Assembly: GCA_012032555.1 (NCBI GenBank)
Contig: JAAUSR010000003.1
Span: 62,001 to 126,000 of the forward strand
Length of the DNA: 64,000 bases
Direction of reading: 5' to 3'
Origin: Thioploca sp.
GTDB taxonomy: Bacteria > Pseudomonadota > Gammaproteobacteria > Beggiatoales > Beggiatoaceae
Shown here in pieces: positions 47,858 to 57,860 of this stretch. Below the pieces are notes generated by a model that searched no databases, was not told where the DNA came from, and was given only the letters and a program-made list of their open reading frames with translations. Each line of letters opens with the position of its first letter. Positions within the stretch are counted from its first letter, which is position 1. Position numbers and translations under genes: made by a program.

Positions 47858-50703
47858 CCATGTTAAACACCCACTATTATTCGTTATTGCGGAGAGGCTC
47901 TCTGTGGTTAGTGTTTCTGTTGATGAAACCCGCTGGTATTTGGGCAGCTGAAGTAACTATGCAAATAGATGCCTCACCACTACCGGCAACTATTAATGAG
48001 GAACTGACTTATAATATTCAACTCACGACTACCACTGAACCCATTGATAATGCAGTATTAAATTATATCTTACCACCCAGTTTTACTTTTATTTCTGCCG
48101 CTGCCAGTCAAGGTCAGTGTCAAGTGACTGAAATGGTTGAGTGTCAATTGGGCCGATTAACTGATATTGCCGTGGTGACTATCAAAGTTAAACCCACGCT
48201 AGTTGGCAGTATTAACAATGATTTTAGTGTTGAAGGTTTAGAAAGCAATAATCAGGTTGTTATTGAAAAACAGTCAATTAATATTACTGTCAACGCGCTA
48301 GCGCCAGCAACCACCGACGAACCCGTAGCTAAATTAGCGATGACAGTAGCTACTTCACCAACCCCAGCACTCCTCAATGAAGACTTAACTTATAGCATTA
48401 AAGTGTTTCCAATCCCGGTGTCGGCACCGGTTAATAACGTGGTATTAACCTATGGTTTACCCGCTAACTTCAATCTACAGTCAGCACAAGCGAGTCAAGG
48501 TAACTGTCAACTGAATGGGGTGGTCGAATGCCAGTTAGGCGTTATTAGTCAAGCGGCTACTATCACCTTAGTAGTGAAGCCAACTGTGGTTGGTAACGCC
48601 AATAATCAATTCAATGTTCGTGGTGTGGATTCCAATAATCAAGTTATAGAAACCACTGAAGCTGTCGAAGTTATGGTAAATAGACCCGCACCGGTGCAAC
48701 TTAGTTTTAGTGAAGCAGTTTACACGGCTGATGAAACCCAATCGCTGGTAACCATTACTGTTACTCGCACCGGTGACAGTGATCGAGCCATTGCGGTAAA
48801 TTATACGACTCGAGATGGTTCTGCTATTGCGGGGCGCGATTATCAGCCAGCACAAGGTCGATTGCAATGGGCAGTCGGTGATATTACGCCGAAAGAATTT
48901 ACGATTACCTTAATCAATGATCTGGAAAAAGAGGCTGATGAAAATCTTACAATCTTACTATCTGATCCGCAGCAAGCAGTTATTGAGCAAGGCAAAGCGG
49001 AACTCATTATTCAAGATCATAAAATCACCGGTGAAGTCGGTTTTAATCCAACCACTTATACGATTGGTGAAGCTAATCGTACTGCGGCTATCAAAGTGGT
49101 TCGAGCAACCGGTTCAGACGGAAACCTATCAGTTAATTATATTACCCAAGATGGGACAGCGATAGCCGGTCAAGATTATGAAACGACTGCTGGCACCTTA
49201 ACTTGGCAAAACGGTGACAGCAGCGAAAAAGAAATTGTTATTAATATTTTAAATGATACTCAACCCGAATGGGAAGAAACTTTTCAAGTTATATTAACTC
49301 AAGCCACGAATCAGGGGAGTATTATTCAAACTCAAGCTGCTGCGATAATTACGCTCCAAGATGATCAAACTCAATATAATGCCACTCAAATTTTAAATGC
49401 GGTTGCCCAAAATCCGAGTCAACAAGCGATTGCCCAAAATTTGGGAAGCGTTTGTCAAAGTGGTCAAGTCAGTCCGGATTTACAAAGGCGTTGTCAAGAA
49501 ATGATCATTAATGCCCGTTTGAATCCCAGTGGAGTAGCTTATGCTTTGCAACAAATTGCGCCTGAAGAATTTGCCGCACAAGGACGACTAGCTACCGAAG
49601 CCGCCGCCCGGCAAGTACGCAACATTTATACGCGGATAATGGCGTTACGAAGTGGTGCCATCGAAACGATTAGCTTAAAAGATTTGCAACTCAATGTAGA
49701 TGGTCAAAATATTCCTTTACCTACTCCTGATGATGATTCTGAATACCGCCTAGAAGGCAAACCGCTAGCGAGCCAAGGTCGAGAACAAAAAATGTACAGT
49801 GGCACAGCACATGCGCTGGAAATGAATAAATTTGGTTTGTTTGTGAATGGTCAGATCGGCTTTGGTGATAAAAATACCACAGCTAATGAAACCGGTTTTG
49901 ATTTCAATACTTTGGGTTTAACTGGCGGCGCTGATTATCGATTAACCGATAAAATGATTTTTGGCGCAGCTTTGGGTTATAGTTTAGCCAAGGCGGATTT
50001 GTATGAAAATAGCGGTAGTATCGAAGTCAATGGTCTCAACTTATCGCTTTATGGTAGCTTTTATCACCCTAAAAAATTTTACATCGATATGTTATACAGC
50101 TATGGCATGACCGCTTATGATAATAGCCGTTCGATCATTTATACTTTAGAGCATGACACCCCGATTAATCAAACGGCTCATTCAGATCCGGATGGTGAAC
50201 AACAAATTTTAAGCATCAGTGGCGGTTACCACCTACATTTTGGCAAATTGAGTGTGACTCCCACCCTACGTTTAGATCAAATCGATACGAACATTAGTAG
50301 TTTTACGGAAAGTATAGCCGATCCGCAAGCACCGGGGGCTGGATTAGCTTTAGCCATCAATGATCAAACCGTAAAATCATTTACTTTAGCATTTGGCGCA
50401 CAATTAGCCTTAGAATTAAAACAAAGTTCGGGAATAACTGTTATTCCCCAAGTGAATTTAGAATGGGTTACGGAATCCAAAACGGGACAACGTTGGATCA
50501 AAGGTCGATTTGTTGATTACGCTGGCGAAGACAGTTTTGCTATACCCACTGATGAAGCCGACAGCAGTTATGCTAACCTGGGTTTAGGTTTAGCGGTTCA
50601 ATTCGATGAAAAACTCTCCGCTTTTGTGAATTATGAAACATTATTCGGTTTACGTGATATGAGTAGTAGTTCACTCATGGGTGGGATACGTATGGAATTT
50701 TAA
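47854..50703 (+). CDS. Calx-beta autotransporter-like outer-membrane protein
   Basis: A 949-residue secreted protein. The start GTG 47854 overlaps the CHAT stop (gtga); ATG 47860 is an alternative. A signal peptide ends near IWA-AE. Then come two DUF11-type beta-sandwich repeats (NEELTYNIQL...ASQGQCQVTEMVECQLG and NEDLTYSIKV...ASQGNCQLNGVVECQLG) and two Calx-beta modules (VNYTTRDGSAIAGRDYQPA, VNYITQDGTAIAGQDYETT). A helical linker follows, then a beta-barrel of about 300 residues with alternating strands, ending GGIRMEF with a terminal Phe. This is the autotransporter layout: barrel in the outer membrane, modules displayed. Its place inside a T6SS operon is unusual. Confidence 0.88.
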   Translation: MTMLNTHYYSLLRRGSLWLVFLLMKPAGIWAAEVTMQIDASPLPATINEELTYNIQLTTTTEPIDNAVLNYILPPSFTFISAAASQGQCQVTEMVECQLGRLTDIAVVTIKVKPTLVGSINNDFSVEGLESNNQVVIEKQSINITVNALAPATTDEPVAKLAMTVATSPTPALLNEDLTYSIKVFPIPVSAPVNNVVLTYGLPANFNLQSAQASQGNCQLNGVVECQLGVISQAATITLVVKPTVVGNANNQFNVRGVDSNNQVIETTEAVEVMVNRPAPVQLSFSEAVYTADETQSLVTITVTRTGDSDRAIAVNYTTRDGSAIAGRDYQPAQGRLQWAVGDITPKEFTITLINDLEKEADENLTILLSDPQQAVIEQGKAELIIQDHKITGEVGFNPTTYTIGEANRTAAIKVVRATGSDGNLSVNYITQDGTAIAGQDYETTAGTLTWQNGDSSEKEIVINILNDTQPEWEETFQVILTQATNQGSIIQTQAAAIITLQDDQTQYNATQILNAVAQNPSQQAIAQNLGSVCQSGQVSPDLQRRCQEMIINARLNPSGVAYALQQIAPEEFAAQGRLATEAAARQVRNIYTRIMALRSGAIETISLKDLQLNVDGQNIPLPTPDDDSEYRLEGKPLASQGREQKMYSGTAHALEMNKFGLFVNGQIGFGDKNTTANETGFDFNTLGLTGGADYRLTDKMIFGAALGYSLAKADLYENSGSIEVNGLNLSLYGSFYHPKKFYIDMLYSYGMTAYDNSRSIIYTLEHDTPINQTAHSDPDGEQQILSISGGYHLHFGKLSVTPTLRLDQIDTNISSFTESIADPQAPGAGLALAINDQTVKSFTLAFGAQLALELKQSSGITVIPQVNLEWVTESKTGQRWIKGRFVDYAGEDSFAIPTDEADSSYANLGLGLAVQFDEKLSAFVNYETLFGLRDMSSSSLMGGIRMEF

Positions 50704-50738
50704 GCTGATAACTAATAACTGAAACAAACTGATAACTG

Positions 50739-51194
50739 ATGGCAACGATACGTTGGTGGCTGGGGATATTATTGGTTTTATCCGCCTGTAGTGAGATCAT
50801 TGTTAAAACTCAACTCATTGTGTTTGCAATTGATGCTCAAGCCAACTTAAATCACCCGATCGCGGTGGATTTAGTCTTGATTTACGATGAGCAATTACTA
50901 GCCGAAATTGTCAAACTGTCTGCGCAGGATTGGTTCACTAAACGAGCACAACTGAAGCGAGATTATCCTATTAGTCTAGCAACTTGGGAATGGGAATTTG
51001 TGCCCGATCAACCTTCACAAGGCATCTTGTCTTTTAAAATGCCACCGGAGCGTAAAGAAGCAAAAGCGGCTATATTTTTTGCCAATTATATCACGCCCGG
51101 TATCCACCGAATTCGGATTGATTCCATGACGAGCGTCAAAGTACATTTACAAGAAAAACTATTTGTAGTTCAGCCATTAGGATCTCATACCTAA
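50739..51194 (+). CDS. tssJ: TssJ-like type VI secretion lipoprotein
   Basis: A 151-residue lipoprotein with lipobox VLSAC at about 14-18. The mature part, AIDAQANLNHPIAVDLVLIY then DEQLLAEIVKLSAQDWFTKR and WEWEFVPDQP, resembles T6SS outer-membrane lipoproteins in its VDLV.YD and L.A.DWF.KR phrases. Position directly before tssM is the usual one for tssJ. TssJ holds the tip of TssM at the outer membrane. The family call rests on motif memory and context. Confidence 0.75.
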   Translation: MATIRWWLGILLVLSACSEIIVKTQLIVFAIDAQANLNHPIAVDLVLIYDEQLLAEIVKLSAQDWFTKRAQLKRDYPISLATWEWEFVPDQPSQGILSFKMPPERKEAKAAIFFANYITPGIHRIRIDSMTSVKVHLQEKLFVVQPLGSHT

Positions 51195-51235
51195 GAGCTG
51201 GAGATCAATGAGGTTGAATACCTAAAATAAACGTG

Positions 51236-54200
51236 ATGGATATTGTTAATAAAACTTTAGATATTTTTGCCAAAATATTTGGTACGCAGGGCTTACGTTG
51301 GGTATATATTCTTATAGCCATTCTAGTCTTGCTAGTGGTTATTTATAAAGCTTATCAGTTTTATCGAAATAGAAAACGCAAACCAGCCGCGCCGGCGCCC
51401 ACCACTGAGACACCCACTACCGCACCGCCACCAGAAAAACCCAAAGACGTTTCCAGTCGTCTTTTAGAAAAAGCCTGTGAGGAGCTGTTAAAAAAATTAC
51501 GCAACCATGTCGTTGGTAGAAACCTCCGTGCTCAGGTTGCTGGTCGCAGTTACCTTTATCAAATTCCGTGGCTGATGATGATAGGCGAAAGTGAGAGTGG
51601 CAAATCGACGTTATTAGCCCATACTCAACTCAGTTTACCTTTAGGAAAACCCAAGCCTTCAGAACATGGCTGTGATGCTTGGTTATTTGAAAAAGGGATT
51701 GTTCTCGATATCAAGGGTAAATATGTTTTGCAATCCGAAACTGTCACGGCAGATGATAAAGGTTGGCTCACCCTCCTTCGATTACTGCGTCAATATCGAT
51801 CAAGTTGTCCACTTGATAGTGTTATATTAACAATTCCTTGCAGTGATTTGCTGGAACCCAAACAACATTCCGCTGGTCATTCTGAGCAATTAGTTAAAAA
51901 AGCAGATCATCTCTACCACAAACTGTGGCAGGCACAAAAAGAATTAGGTATCCGTTTTCCGGTTTTTATTTTAGTGACGAAATGTGATCAGTTACGTGGT
52001 TTCACCAGTTTCAGTACCGCTTTACCAGAACAATTGCGTCATAATATTCTCGGTTGGTCCAATCCGTATAACTTGGATACCGTTTATGAATCACGCCTGA
52101 TTGACGAAGCTTTCCAAAAAATTTATCAGGGCATTAATGAATTACAAATCGAACTCGTTACATTGGCAACTACCGAGGCTATCACCCAAAAAGATGATTT
52201 TTTGGTATTTCCTCATCAATTTCGGAGCGTATTTAAGCAATTAAAAATTTATTTGGATAGTTTATTCCAACCCAGTGTTTACCACGAACCATTTTTTCTT
52301 CGTGGTATTTATTTTTGTGGTGATATGGCTGAAGAAACGCCAGCGGGCGCTTATCAAGCCACTGCGAGTTCTGATAAGATTGATTTTGAACCGCAATGGG
52401 AAAAAATTACGGCACCCAAACAACCCATTTTTTTAGCCCATCTGTTTCGAGATAAATTATTTCGTGAAGTCGATTTAGCACGACCAGTTCTAGAAGCCCT
52501 GTATCGACAAAAACAGATTTTGCGACGTCGACAAGCTATCGTTGCCAGTGCAGCACTCGGCATTGGTTTGGGACAATGGTGGGATTTTAATCAACTCAAG
52601 CGCAGTAAAACAGCCGTATTACCGGTATTAGAACAATTATCCCAGGACTTAAATTCTGTCCAGGAAGCTAAAACTAATGCGAGCTTGCATGGTGAAGGCA
52701 TTGGTGAAGTCCATCGCCTGCAATTTGAAGGTGCCGAGCATCTGTTAGCCGGTATGTCAAAAATGCAAAATGAAAACTTCTTTTCCTTCTTTTTACCAGC
52801 TTCTTGGCTGAGTCAAGTCAATAACAATATTGTTAAAGCGTTGGCTTTAGGATATGACCAATTTTTCTTAAAATGGATTTATCAAAAATTATTCGATAAG
52901 GCTGATAATTTACTGTTTCAATATAATATCACTGAAGAAATCGCGGTAGCTAACCAAGAATATCGTCAGGATTATATTGTTAGTACCGCCGAATTTCGCT
53001 TATTTAAAAGTTTCGTTGCCGATTTCAGAAAATTACAAGAAAATGTTGATTTTTACAATGGTCTTAAAACCACTGATTTTAGTCAATTGTCTGAAGAAGA
53101 GATGAAAAAAATTAGTTTTCTGGTCCAATATCTGGGGGGAAATTTAAAATTTAATTTAGATACTTGGCGATTTTATGGCAAAATTTTAGCTTCTATCCGT
53201 AATGATGTCCGCTTTTCTCAATTTGATCTCGTTAGCTATTTACCTAAAATACATAATAAAATTACTGACTTAGCGAATCAATGGTTTAGTCGAATTTTCA
53301 CGCAAAACCAAGTTTATCTCGAAGTCGCTAGCTTAGTAAAAGAACTGGAAAAAATTGAAGTGACCGCTGATTTAAACCAGTGGGTGGCGAGTGTTTTTAA
53401 TACTGTTCAATGGATTGGGGAAGTCGAAAAATATCTGGGTAGAAATTCGGAATGGAATTGGATTGCGCACTCCGAATTAGAATTCACGGAACCGCATTTT
53501 ACTCAACTGTTACTCGATATCGACAATACTACTTCTTTGAAATATTTGAAAAATGAATTACAACGCTTAGGAGATAAATACTATCGATTATTCCGTAAAG
53601 ATTTGTTTGATTTAAGGAGTCGGTTAACCACAGGTTCCATTTTAATTATTCTCAGTGAAGAAATCCCAGCAGCGCCTCCCAATAACCCTACTCCAGAATT
53701 GCCCGATAAGAAATCCAGTTCAGCTAAACCCGCAGAAGAGAATTTGCTTGCACCAACTCAGCGAACCTATTTGGCTTTAGCACCAATTTTGCTCAAACTA
53801 AAAAAGTCCGTGGAACGACTGAGCAAAGAGGGATTTATGATGCCGGTGGAATCCACTGTGCCTATCACGCAATTGCCCGAAGAAGTGGAATCGTTGAATA
53901 AAGCGATTTCGTTAACGCAATCTTTTAAACAATATCTGGAAAATGAATTACCGAAGGTAGAAGAACCACAATTGCAGCGCTGGTTGCGTAAAGCCGCCGA
54001 AATTCGGCTTTATCAAAATACTAATCATTTTATCGTTCAAGCCCAACCCAAGCAGAATCAGATTTTTTTTACCAGTAAGCCTGAATTGCAAGGTGAAATC
54101 CAACATGAGCAAAAAATTCAGGCAGATACTCAAAATTTTTTCAATATTATTGATCTGTTAGAAAAGATTTTTGAGGTATTTAAAAGTTTTGAAAATATTA

Positions 54201-55912
54201 ATACGATAGGTGAACCCGCTCATAACAAGATTCACCAATTAGTTCTTGATCACGCTTATGAATTATTAAAACAAGTGGATCATTTATTAGAAAGCGATCT
54301 CTATGTGCCGAATGATAATACCTTCAACACCTGGGATGGCACTCAATCGCCTTTGCAGATCGCTTTTGCCGTTAGAGATCAAGAAGAAACGGAATATTAT
54401 TTATCTTTAGAACGCAATCGCATTAAGTATTTGCTTGAAAATTATATTAAACCGTTAATGACTTTATTAGGTGAGCAAGCCAGCCGGTGGGGTACCAGTG
54501 ACGTCCTGCTGAAAAAATGGGAACGAATTCTGTTAGAACTGGATAAATATGATGCCAAAAAAGAAACCAATTCTCTCCGCGAGTTAGAGCAGTTTATCTT
54601 GTTTAAACTGGATGAGATCTCGTTAGATAATTGCCCGGAACTCACCTATTATGGACAAAGTAGCGGCGATTATTTTTTAGAAAAACTGCATCAAATCCAA
54701 GATGCCCTGTTTAAGCGTTGCCAAATGTTAGCGGATGAGCAAATTTATAGCCGCTATATGGCTATTGCTGAAGCTTTTGACCGTGAATTAGCGAGGCGTT
54801 TTCCATTTGCACCCTTAACGGAAGCGAAATTTTTCGATGAAGTTACTCCAGAATTGATACAAAGCTTTTTTGTGGTGTATGACACTTATAACCAAGAGTT
54901 AATCAAATTACTCAACCAAAGCGATATTTTCGCCGCCAGTCGGGAGAAAATTCTAGGTTTCCTGCGCCAACTGGAGGAAGTAAAATTATTTTTTAGCAGT
55001 TTGTTAGCCGCTACTTTGCCACTAGATAAGCCAATTTATGAGGTAGTAGTTGATTTTCGCGTCAATCAATCCTATGAAAAAGGTGCTAACCAAATTATCG
55101 ATTGGAAATTTACCATTGCCGATAAAACCCTGAGTTATCCTTATAATAACGATGAACAGGGATATCAAGCCCGTTGGCAACTTTGGGATCCGCTTCAAAT
55201 CACCTTGCGCTGGGCACGCAATTCCTCCTTTCGACCGTATTTGTCAGATGAAGTAATAAAACAAGCCACTACCGCTAAATGGACGATGAACTTAGCGAAT
55301 GAAGGTGACCAAGTGATATTTCAATATCGAAGCATGTGGGCTTTATTGGAACTATTACAACGTCAGCGTCAGCAAATTGGTACCGCTGATTTTATTCACG
55401 GTAGAGATGAAAAACCTTATACCATTAAATTTATTATTCCCATCAAAAATTTGCTACCGAATCGTCCACTACCACCTCCAGAACAACCTAAATCTGAACC
55501 CCAAAGTGGTGATTGGAAAAGTAAACTCTTTTGGTGGCGTAAGCGCCCGGCACCGGAATTAGAAAAAAGCCCAACTTTATCCGAACCGAAACCGCAGCAA
55601 TTGCCGTATCAAGATCAGTATCGCGCGCAATTTGAAAAGAAATCTGAAGCGGTTGTTTTTATGCGCTTAATTTTAATGCACCCGGATAAAAAAGAACAAG
55701 TCATGCTTCCCAATTTTCCTTATCAAGCACCGACTCTAGACAATATTCCGGAACATCTCAAACAAACTCGTCGGTTATTACCCCTTTCTCCTCGCTTACC
55801 ACCTAAACCACCATCACCGCCACCAGAAGGAAAAGAGCCACCGAAACCGGAACCGCCAAAACCGGAACCGCCCAAAGCAGAAGCAAAGGATGCTGAGCCA
55901 GAGAAAAAGTAA
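51236..55912 (+). CDS. tssM: type VI secretion inner-membrane protein TssM
   Basis: TssM (IcmF family) spans the periplasm and connects TssL to TssJ. The 1558-residue protein has a first membrane helix at about 20-40 and a cytoplasmic NTPase domain with Walker A MMIGESESGKSTLL near 115-128, complete here although lost in some TssM. Conserved VILTIPCSDLL and FILVTKCDQLRGF follow, and a later hydrophobic segment after RRRQAIVASAALGIGLGQWW. A long periplasmic part contains the family's WKFTIADKTLSYPYNNDEQG and FQYRSMWALLELLQRQ. The last 60 residues form a Pro/Glu/Lys tail (PPKPEPPKPEPPKAEAKD), uncommon for TssM. ATG 51236 follows a GTG at 51233. Confidence 0.94.
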   Translation: MDIVNKTLDIFAKIFGTQGLRWVYILIAILVLLVVIYKAYQFYRNRKRKPAAPAPTTETPTTAPPPEKPKDVSSRLLEKACEELLKKLRNHVVGRNLRAQVAGRSYLYQIPWLMMIGESESGKSTLLAHTQLSLPLGKPKPSEHGCDAWLFEKGIVLDIKGKYVLQSETVTADDKGWLTLLRLLRQYRSSCPLDSVILTIPCSDLLEPKQHSAGHSEQLVKKADHLYHKLWQAQKELGIRFPVFILVTKCDQLRGFTSFSTALPEQLRHNILGWSNPYNLDTVYESRLIDEAFQKIYQGINELQIELVTLATTEAITQKDDFLVFPHQFRSVFKQLKIYLDSLFQPSVYHEPFFLRGIYFCGDMAEETPAGAYQATASSDKIDFEPQWEKITAPKQPIFLAHLFRDKLFREVDLARPVLEALYRQKQILRRRQAIVASAALGIGLGQWWDFNQLKRSKTAVLPVLEQLSQDLNSVQEAKTNASLHGEGIGEVHRLQFEGAEHLLAGMSKMQNENFFSFFLPASWLSQVNNNIVKALALGYDQFFLKWIYQKLFDKADNLLFQYNITEEIAVANQEYRQDYIVSTAEFRLFKSFVADFRKLQENVDFYNGLKTTDFSQLSEEEMKKISFLVQYLGGNLKFNLDTWRFYGKILASIRNDVRFSQFDLVSYLPKIHNKITDLANQWFSRIFTQNQVYLEVASLVKELEKIEVTADLNQWVASVFNTVQWIGEVEKYLGRNSEWNWIAHSELEFTEPHFTQLLLDIDNTTSLKYLKNELQRLGDKYYRLFRKDLFDLRSRLTTGSILIILSEEIPAAPPNNPTPELPDKKSSSAKPAEENLLAPTQRTYLALAPILLKLKKSVERLSKEGFMMPVESTVPITQLPEEVESLNKAISLTQSFKQYLENELPKVEEPQLQRWLRKAAEIRLYQNTNHFIVQAQPKQNQIFFTSKPELQGEIQHEQKIQADTQNFFNIIDLLEKIFEVFKSFENINTIGEPAHNKIHQLVLDHAYELLKQVDHLLESDLYVPNDNTFNTWDGTQSPLQIAFAVRDQEETEYYLSLERNRIKYLLENYIKPLMTLLGEQASRWGTSDVLLKKWERILLELDKYDAKKETNSLRELEQFILFKLDEISLDNCPELTYYGQSSGDYFLEKLHQIQDALFKRCQMLADEQIYSRYMAIAEAFDRELARRFPFAPLTEAKFFDEVTPELIQSFFVVYDTYNQELIKLLNQSDIFAASREKILGFLRQLEEVKLFFSSLLAATLPLDKPIYEVVVDFRVNQSYEKGANQIIDWKFTIADKTLSYPYNNDEQGYQARWQLWDPLQITLRWARNSSFRPYLSDEVIKQATTAKWTMNLANEGDQVIFQYRSMWALLELLQRQRQQIGTADFIHGRDEKPYTIKFIIPIKNLLPNRPLPPPEQPKSEPQSGDWKSKLFWWRKRPAPELEKSPTLSEPKPQQLPYQDQYRAQFEKKSEAVVFMRLILMHPDKKEQVMLPNFPYQAPTLDNIPEHLKQTRRLLPLSPRLPPKPPSPPPEGKEPPKPEPPKPEPPKAEAKDAEPEKK

Positions 55913-56104
55913 GATTGTTGAGTGGTGGGCCGGGGTGTATGATTGAAAATTTGTTTAATGTAGTTAAGTAGTTATGGTGTTAAATATTCCCCCTTAGCAT
56001 CCCTATCAATTGAAGAATTGCAAGCCTTGATAGCTAATACCATAAAGGGTACGATAACATCATATCAAGCGCAAGAAAAATTACCTACGTAACTGAAGTT
56101 AACT

Positions 56105-56659
56105 ATGGTCACTGCACCGCAAAAATATTTATTTGATGTCGTCACTTATCATAAAATGGGTGAAGCAAAACTGTTGTCACCGACCACGCGGTTAGAATTA
56201 ATTGCTGGAGAAATTATTCAAATGGCGCCCATGGGACCGGTTCATGCCGATATAATTAGTATTTTAGATGAGCTATTTCATAATCGTATCGGTCAGTTAA
56301 TGAAAATCCGAGTGCAGTTGCCGATTCAACTGGGAGATTTTTCTGAACCTGAGCCGGATATTGCTGTGGTACAGCGGCGGCGCTATCTTGAAACTCATCC
56401 CACGGCTCAAGATGTTTTATTATTAATCGAAGTAGCGGATTCCTCTATAAAACATGATCTGGAAACCAAAATACCTTTGTATGCCAAGCATGGTATCCCT
56501 GAAGTTTGGTTGGTTGATGTTAACCACACTCAGGTATTAGTTCATTGGTTACCTACTGCTTCCGGTTATGAACAGCTAAAACGGTTTGGTTGTGGACAAC
56601 AATTAACATCAGCTACTTTACCAGAACTAGGTATCCCAATAGAGGATTTGTTTAAATAA
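56105..56659 (+). CDS. Uma2-family endonuclease-like protein
   Basis: A 184-residue intact Uma2 protein. Motifs: LELIAGEIIQMAPMGPVHAD, FSEPEPDIAVVQRRR (acidic residue of the fold), LLLIEVADSSIKHDLETKIP (E-V-A-x-S...K strand) and YAKHGIPEVWLVDVNHTQV. The set is that of a complete PD-(D/E)XK core. It belongs to a different subgroup from the 11510 copy. It stands alone after tssM with about 190 bases between. Confidence 0.92.
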   Translation: MVTAPQKYLFDVVTYHKMGEAKLLSPTTRLELIAGEIIQMAPMGPVHADIISILDELFHNRIGQLMKIRVQLPIQLGDFSEPEPDIAVVQRRRYLETHPTAQDVLLLIEVADSSIKHDLETKIPLYAKHGIPEVWLVDVNHTQVLVHWLPTASGYEQLKRFGCGQQLTSATLPELGIPIEDLFK

Positions 56660-56964
56660 ATTGAACTGGCTAAGGTAAACAAAATATAGTGTTATTCTGC
56701 TTTTGTCTTTATATGGAGGACTTTTTGGTGTCGTTTTTATTGATTTATTGTTACATGCTAGTTTTAATATAGAAAATTATATGTTTGTAAATACTGTGTT
56801 ATATCATTTATCATGCTAGCATGGATAACATTTCATGGATTAAGAAAATATCTCATAAAAATTAATCAATAAATCAATCATTTGGAAATAAAATGCTAGT
56901 TTTTATTTCGTCATTTTGAAATATTTTTAGAAACTGAATTATGCCTATACTTACAGCAATATAA
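56660..56964. other. AT-rich intergenic region
   Basis: No gene-like frame. Very A/T-rich, with short palindromic pieces (ctagcatggataacatttca near 56815). It must hold the promoter of the DUF29 gene. Confidence 0.35.
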
Positions 56965-57405
56965 ATGAAAAAGACAACGATTTCCTACGAACAAGATTTT
57001 TATGCTTGGTTAATTACGAATGTGCAATTAATTCGTCAAGGTCGCTTTGCTGAAATGGATAGTGAAAATATCGCTGAGGAATTAGAAGCGATGGGTAGAA
57101 GTGAAAAGAGAGCTTTACTCAGCCGCTTATCGGTATTACTAGCACATTTGCTTAAATGGCAATTTCAACCCGAAAAACGTTCTCACAGTTGGAAATATAC
57201 CGTTGCTGAACAACGCCGACGTATTTTGAGATTGTTAGAAGATAGTCCTAGTTTATGCGCTCAATTAGGTGATAAGTTAACAGATGCTTATGATGATGCC
57301 CTGTTAACGGCTGCTAAGGAAACACACCGAGATCAATCAACTTTTCCACAAATTTGTCCTTTTTCTTTAGAACAGGTGTTGAACGAAGAATTTTGGCCAG
57401 AATGA
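56965..57405 (+). CDS. DUF29-family protein
   Basis: A 146-residue DUF29 protein: YEQDFYAWLITNVQLIRQGR, FAEMDSENIAEELEAMGRSE, KRALLSRLSVLLAHLLKWQF, then RSHSWKYTVAEQRRRI and the C-terminal FPQICPFSLEQVLNEEFWPE, all standard for the family. DUF29 proteins are multiplied in cyanobacteria and filamentous sulfur bacteria; function is not established. No lesions. Confidence 0.92.
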   Translation: MKKTTISYEQDFYAWLITNVQLIRQGRFAEMDSENIAEELEAMGRSEKRALLSRLSVLLAHLLKWQFQPEKRSHSWKYTVAEQRRRILRLLEDSPSLCAQLGDKLTDAYDDALLTAAKETHRDQSTFPQICPFSLEQVLNEEFWPE

Positions 57406-57490
57406 TGTGTTATAACTTTGATATGAAAATTATCATTATTATTTTAGCCTTCTTAGCAATAGCACAAAATTCAAAACCTTAGCTTTCAGT

Positions 57491-57592
57491 AGGGTGGGCA
57501 AAATGCCGCTTTGGTGCTGGATAGGGATACAAAACTCTTGCGGCATTTTGCCCACCGTCAAGGGAATTAGATACTAAAGGAAGTGGTGGGCA
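57491..57592. repeat. gtgggcaaaatgccgc repeat, copy A
   Basis: agggtgggcaaaatgccgct, then ctggatagggatacaaaact, cggcattttgcccaccgtca and agggaattagatac to aagtggtgggcaa. Direct copy B lies at 57749-57850. The two arms (aaaatgccgc / gcggcatttt) pair. Confidence 0.75.
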
Positions 57593-57605
57593 ACTACTTG
57601 ATTAT

Positions 57606-57724
57606 TAAGCAAGGGCAGACACGCAGGTCTGCCCCTACAAAATATTTCCTCGGTAGAGGTGAACCGATGTGTTCGCCCTCCATTAGGAAATATCATAAAA
57701 TGATTAAGAAATTACTTCCCTTTA
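57606..57724. repeat. gggcagacacgcaggtctgccc repeat, copy A
   Basis: aagggcagacacgcaggtct then gcccctaca, gaaccgatgtgttcgccctc and tgattaagaaattacttccc. Copy B is at 58492-58594, where it overlaps the end of the XRE gene. Confidence 0.7.
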
Positions 57725-57748
57725 TTCAATAACTTAATTATGGCTTTT

Positions 57749-57850
57749 AAGTGGACAAAATACCGCTCCGATACTGGATAGGGATACAAAACTCATGCGG
57801 TATTTTGCCCACCGTCAAGGGAATTAGATACCAAAGGAAGTGGTGGGCAA
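57749..57850. repeat. gtgggcaaaatgccgc repeat, copy B
   Basis: Same unit as 57491-57592 (aagtggacaaaataccgctc to aagtggtgggcaaaag). It ends about 11 bases before the higB start, so it provides the immediate upstream region of that gene. Confidence 0.75.
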
Positions 57851-57860
57851 AAGTGAAGCG

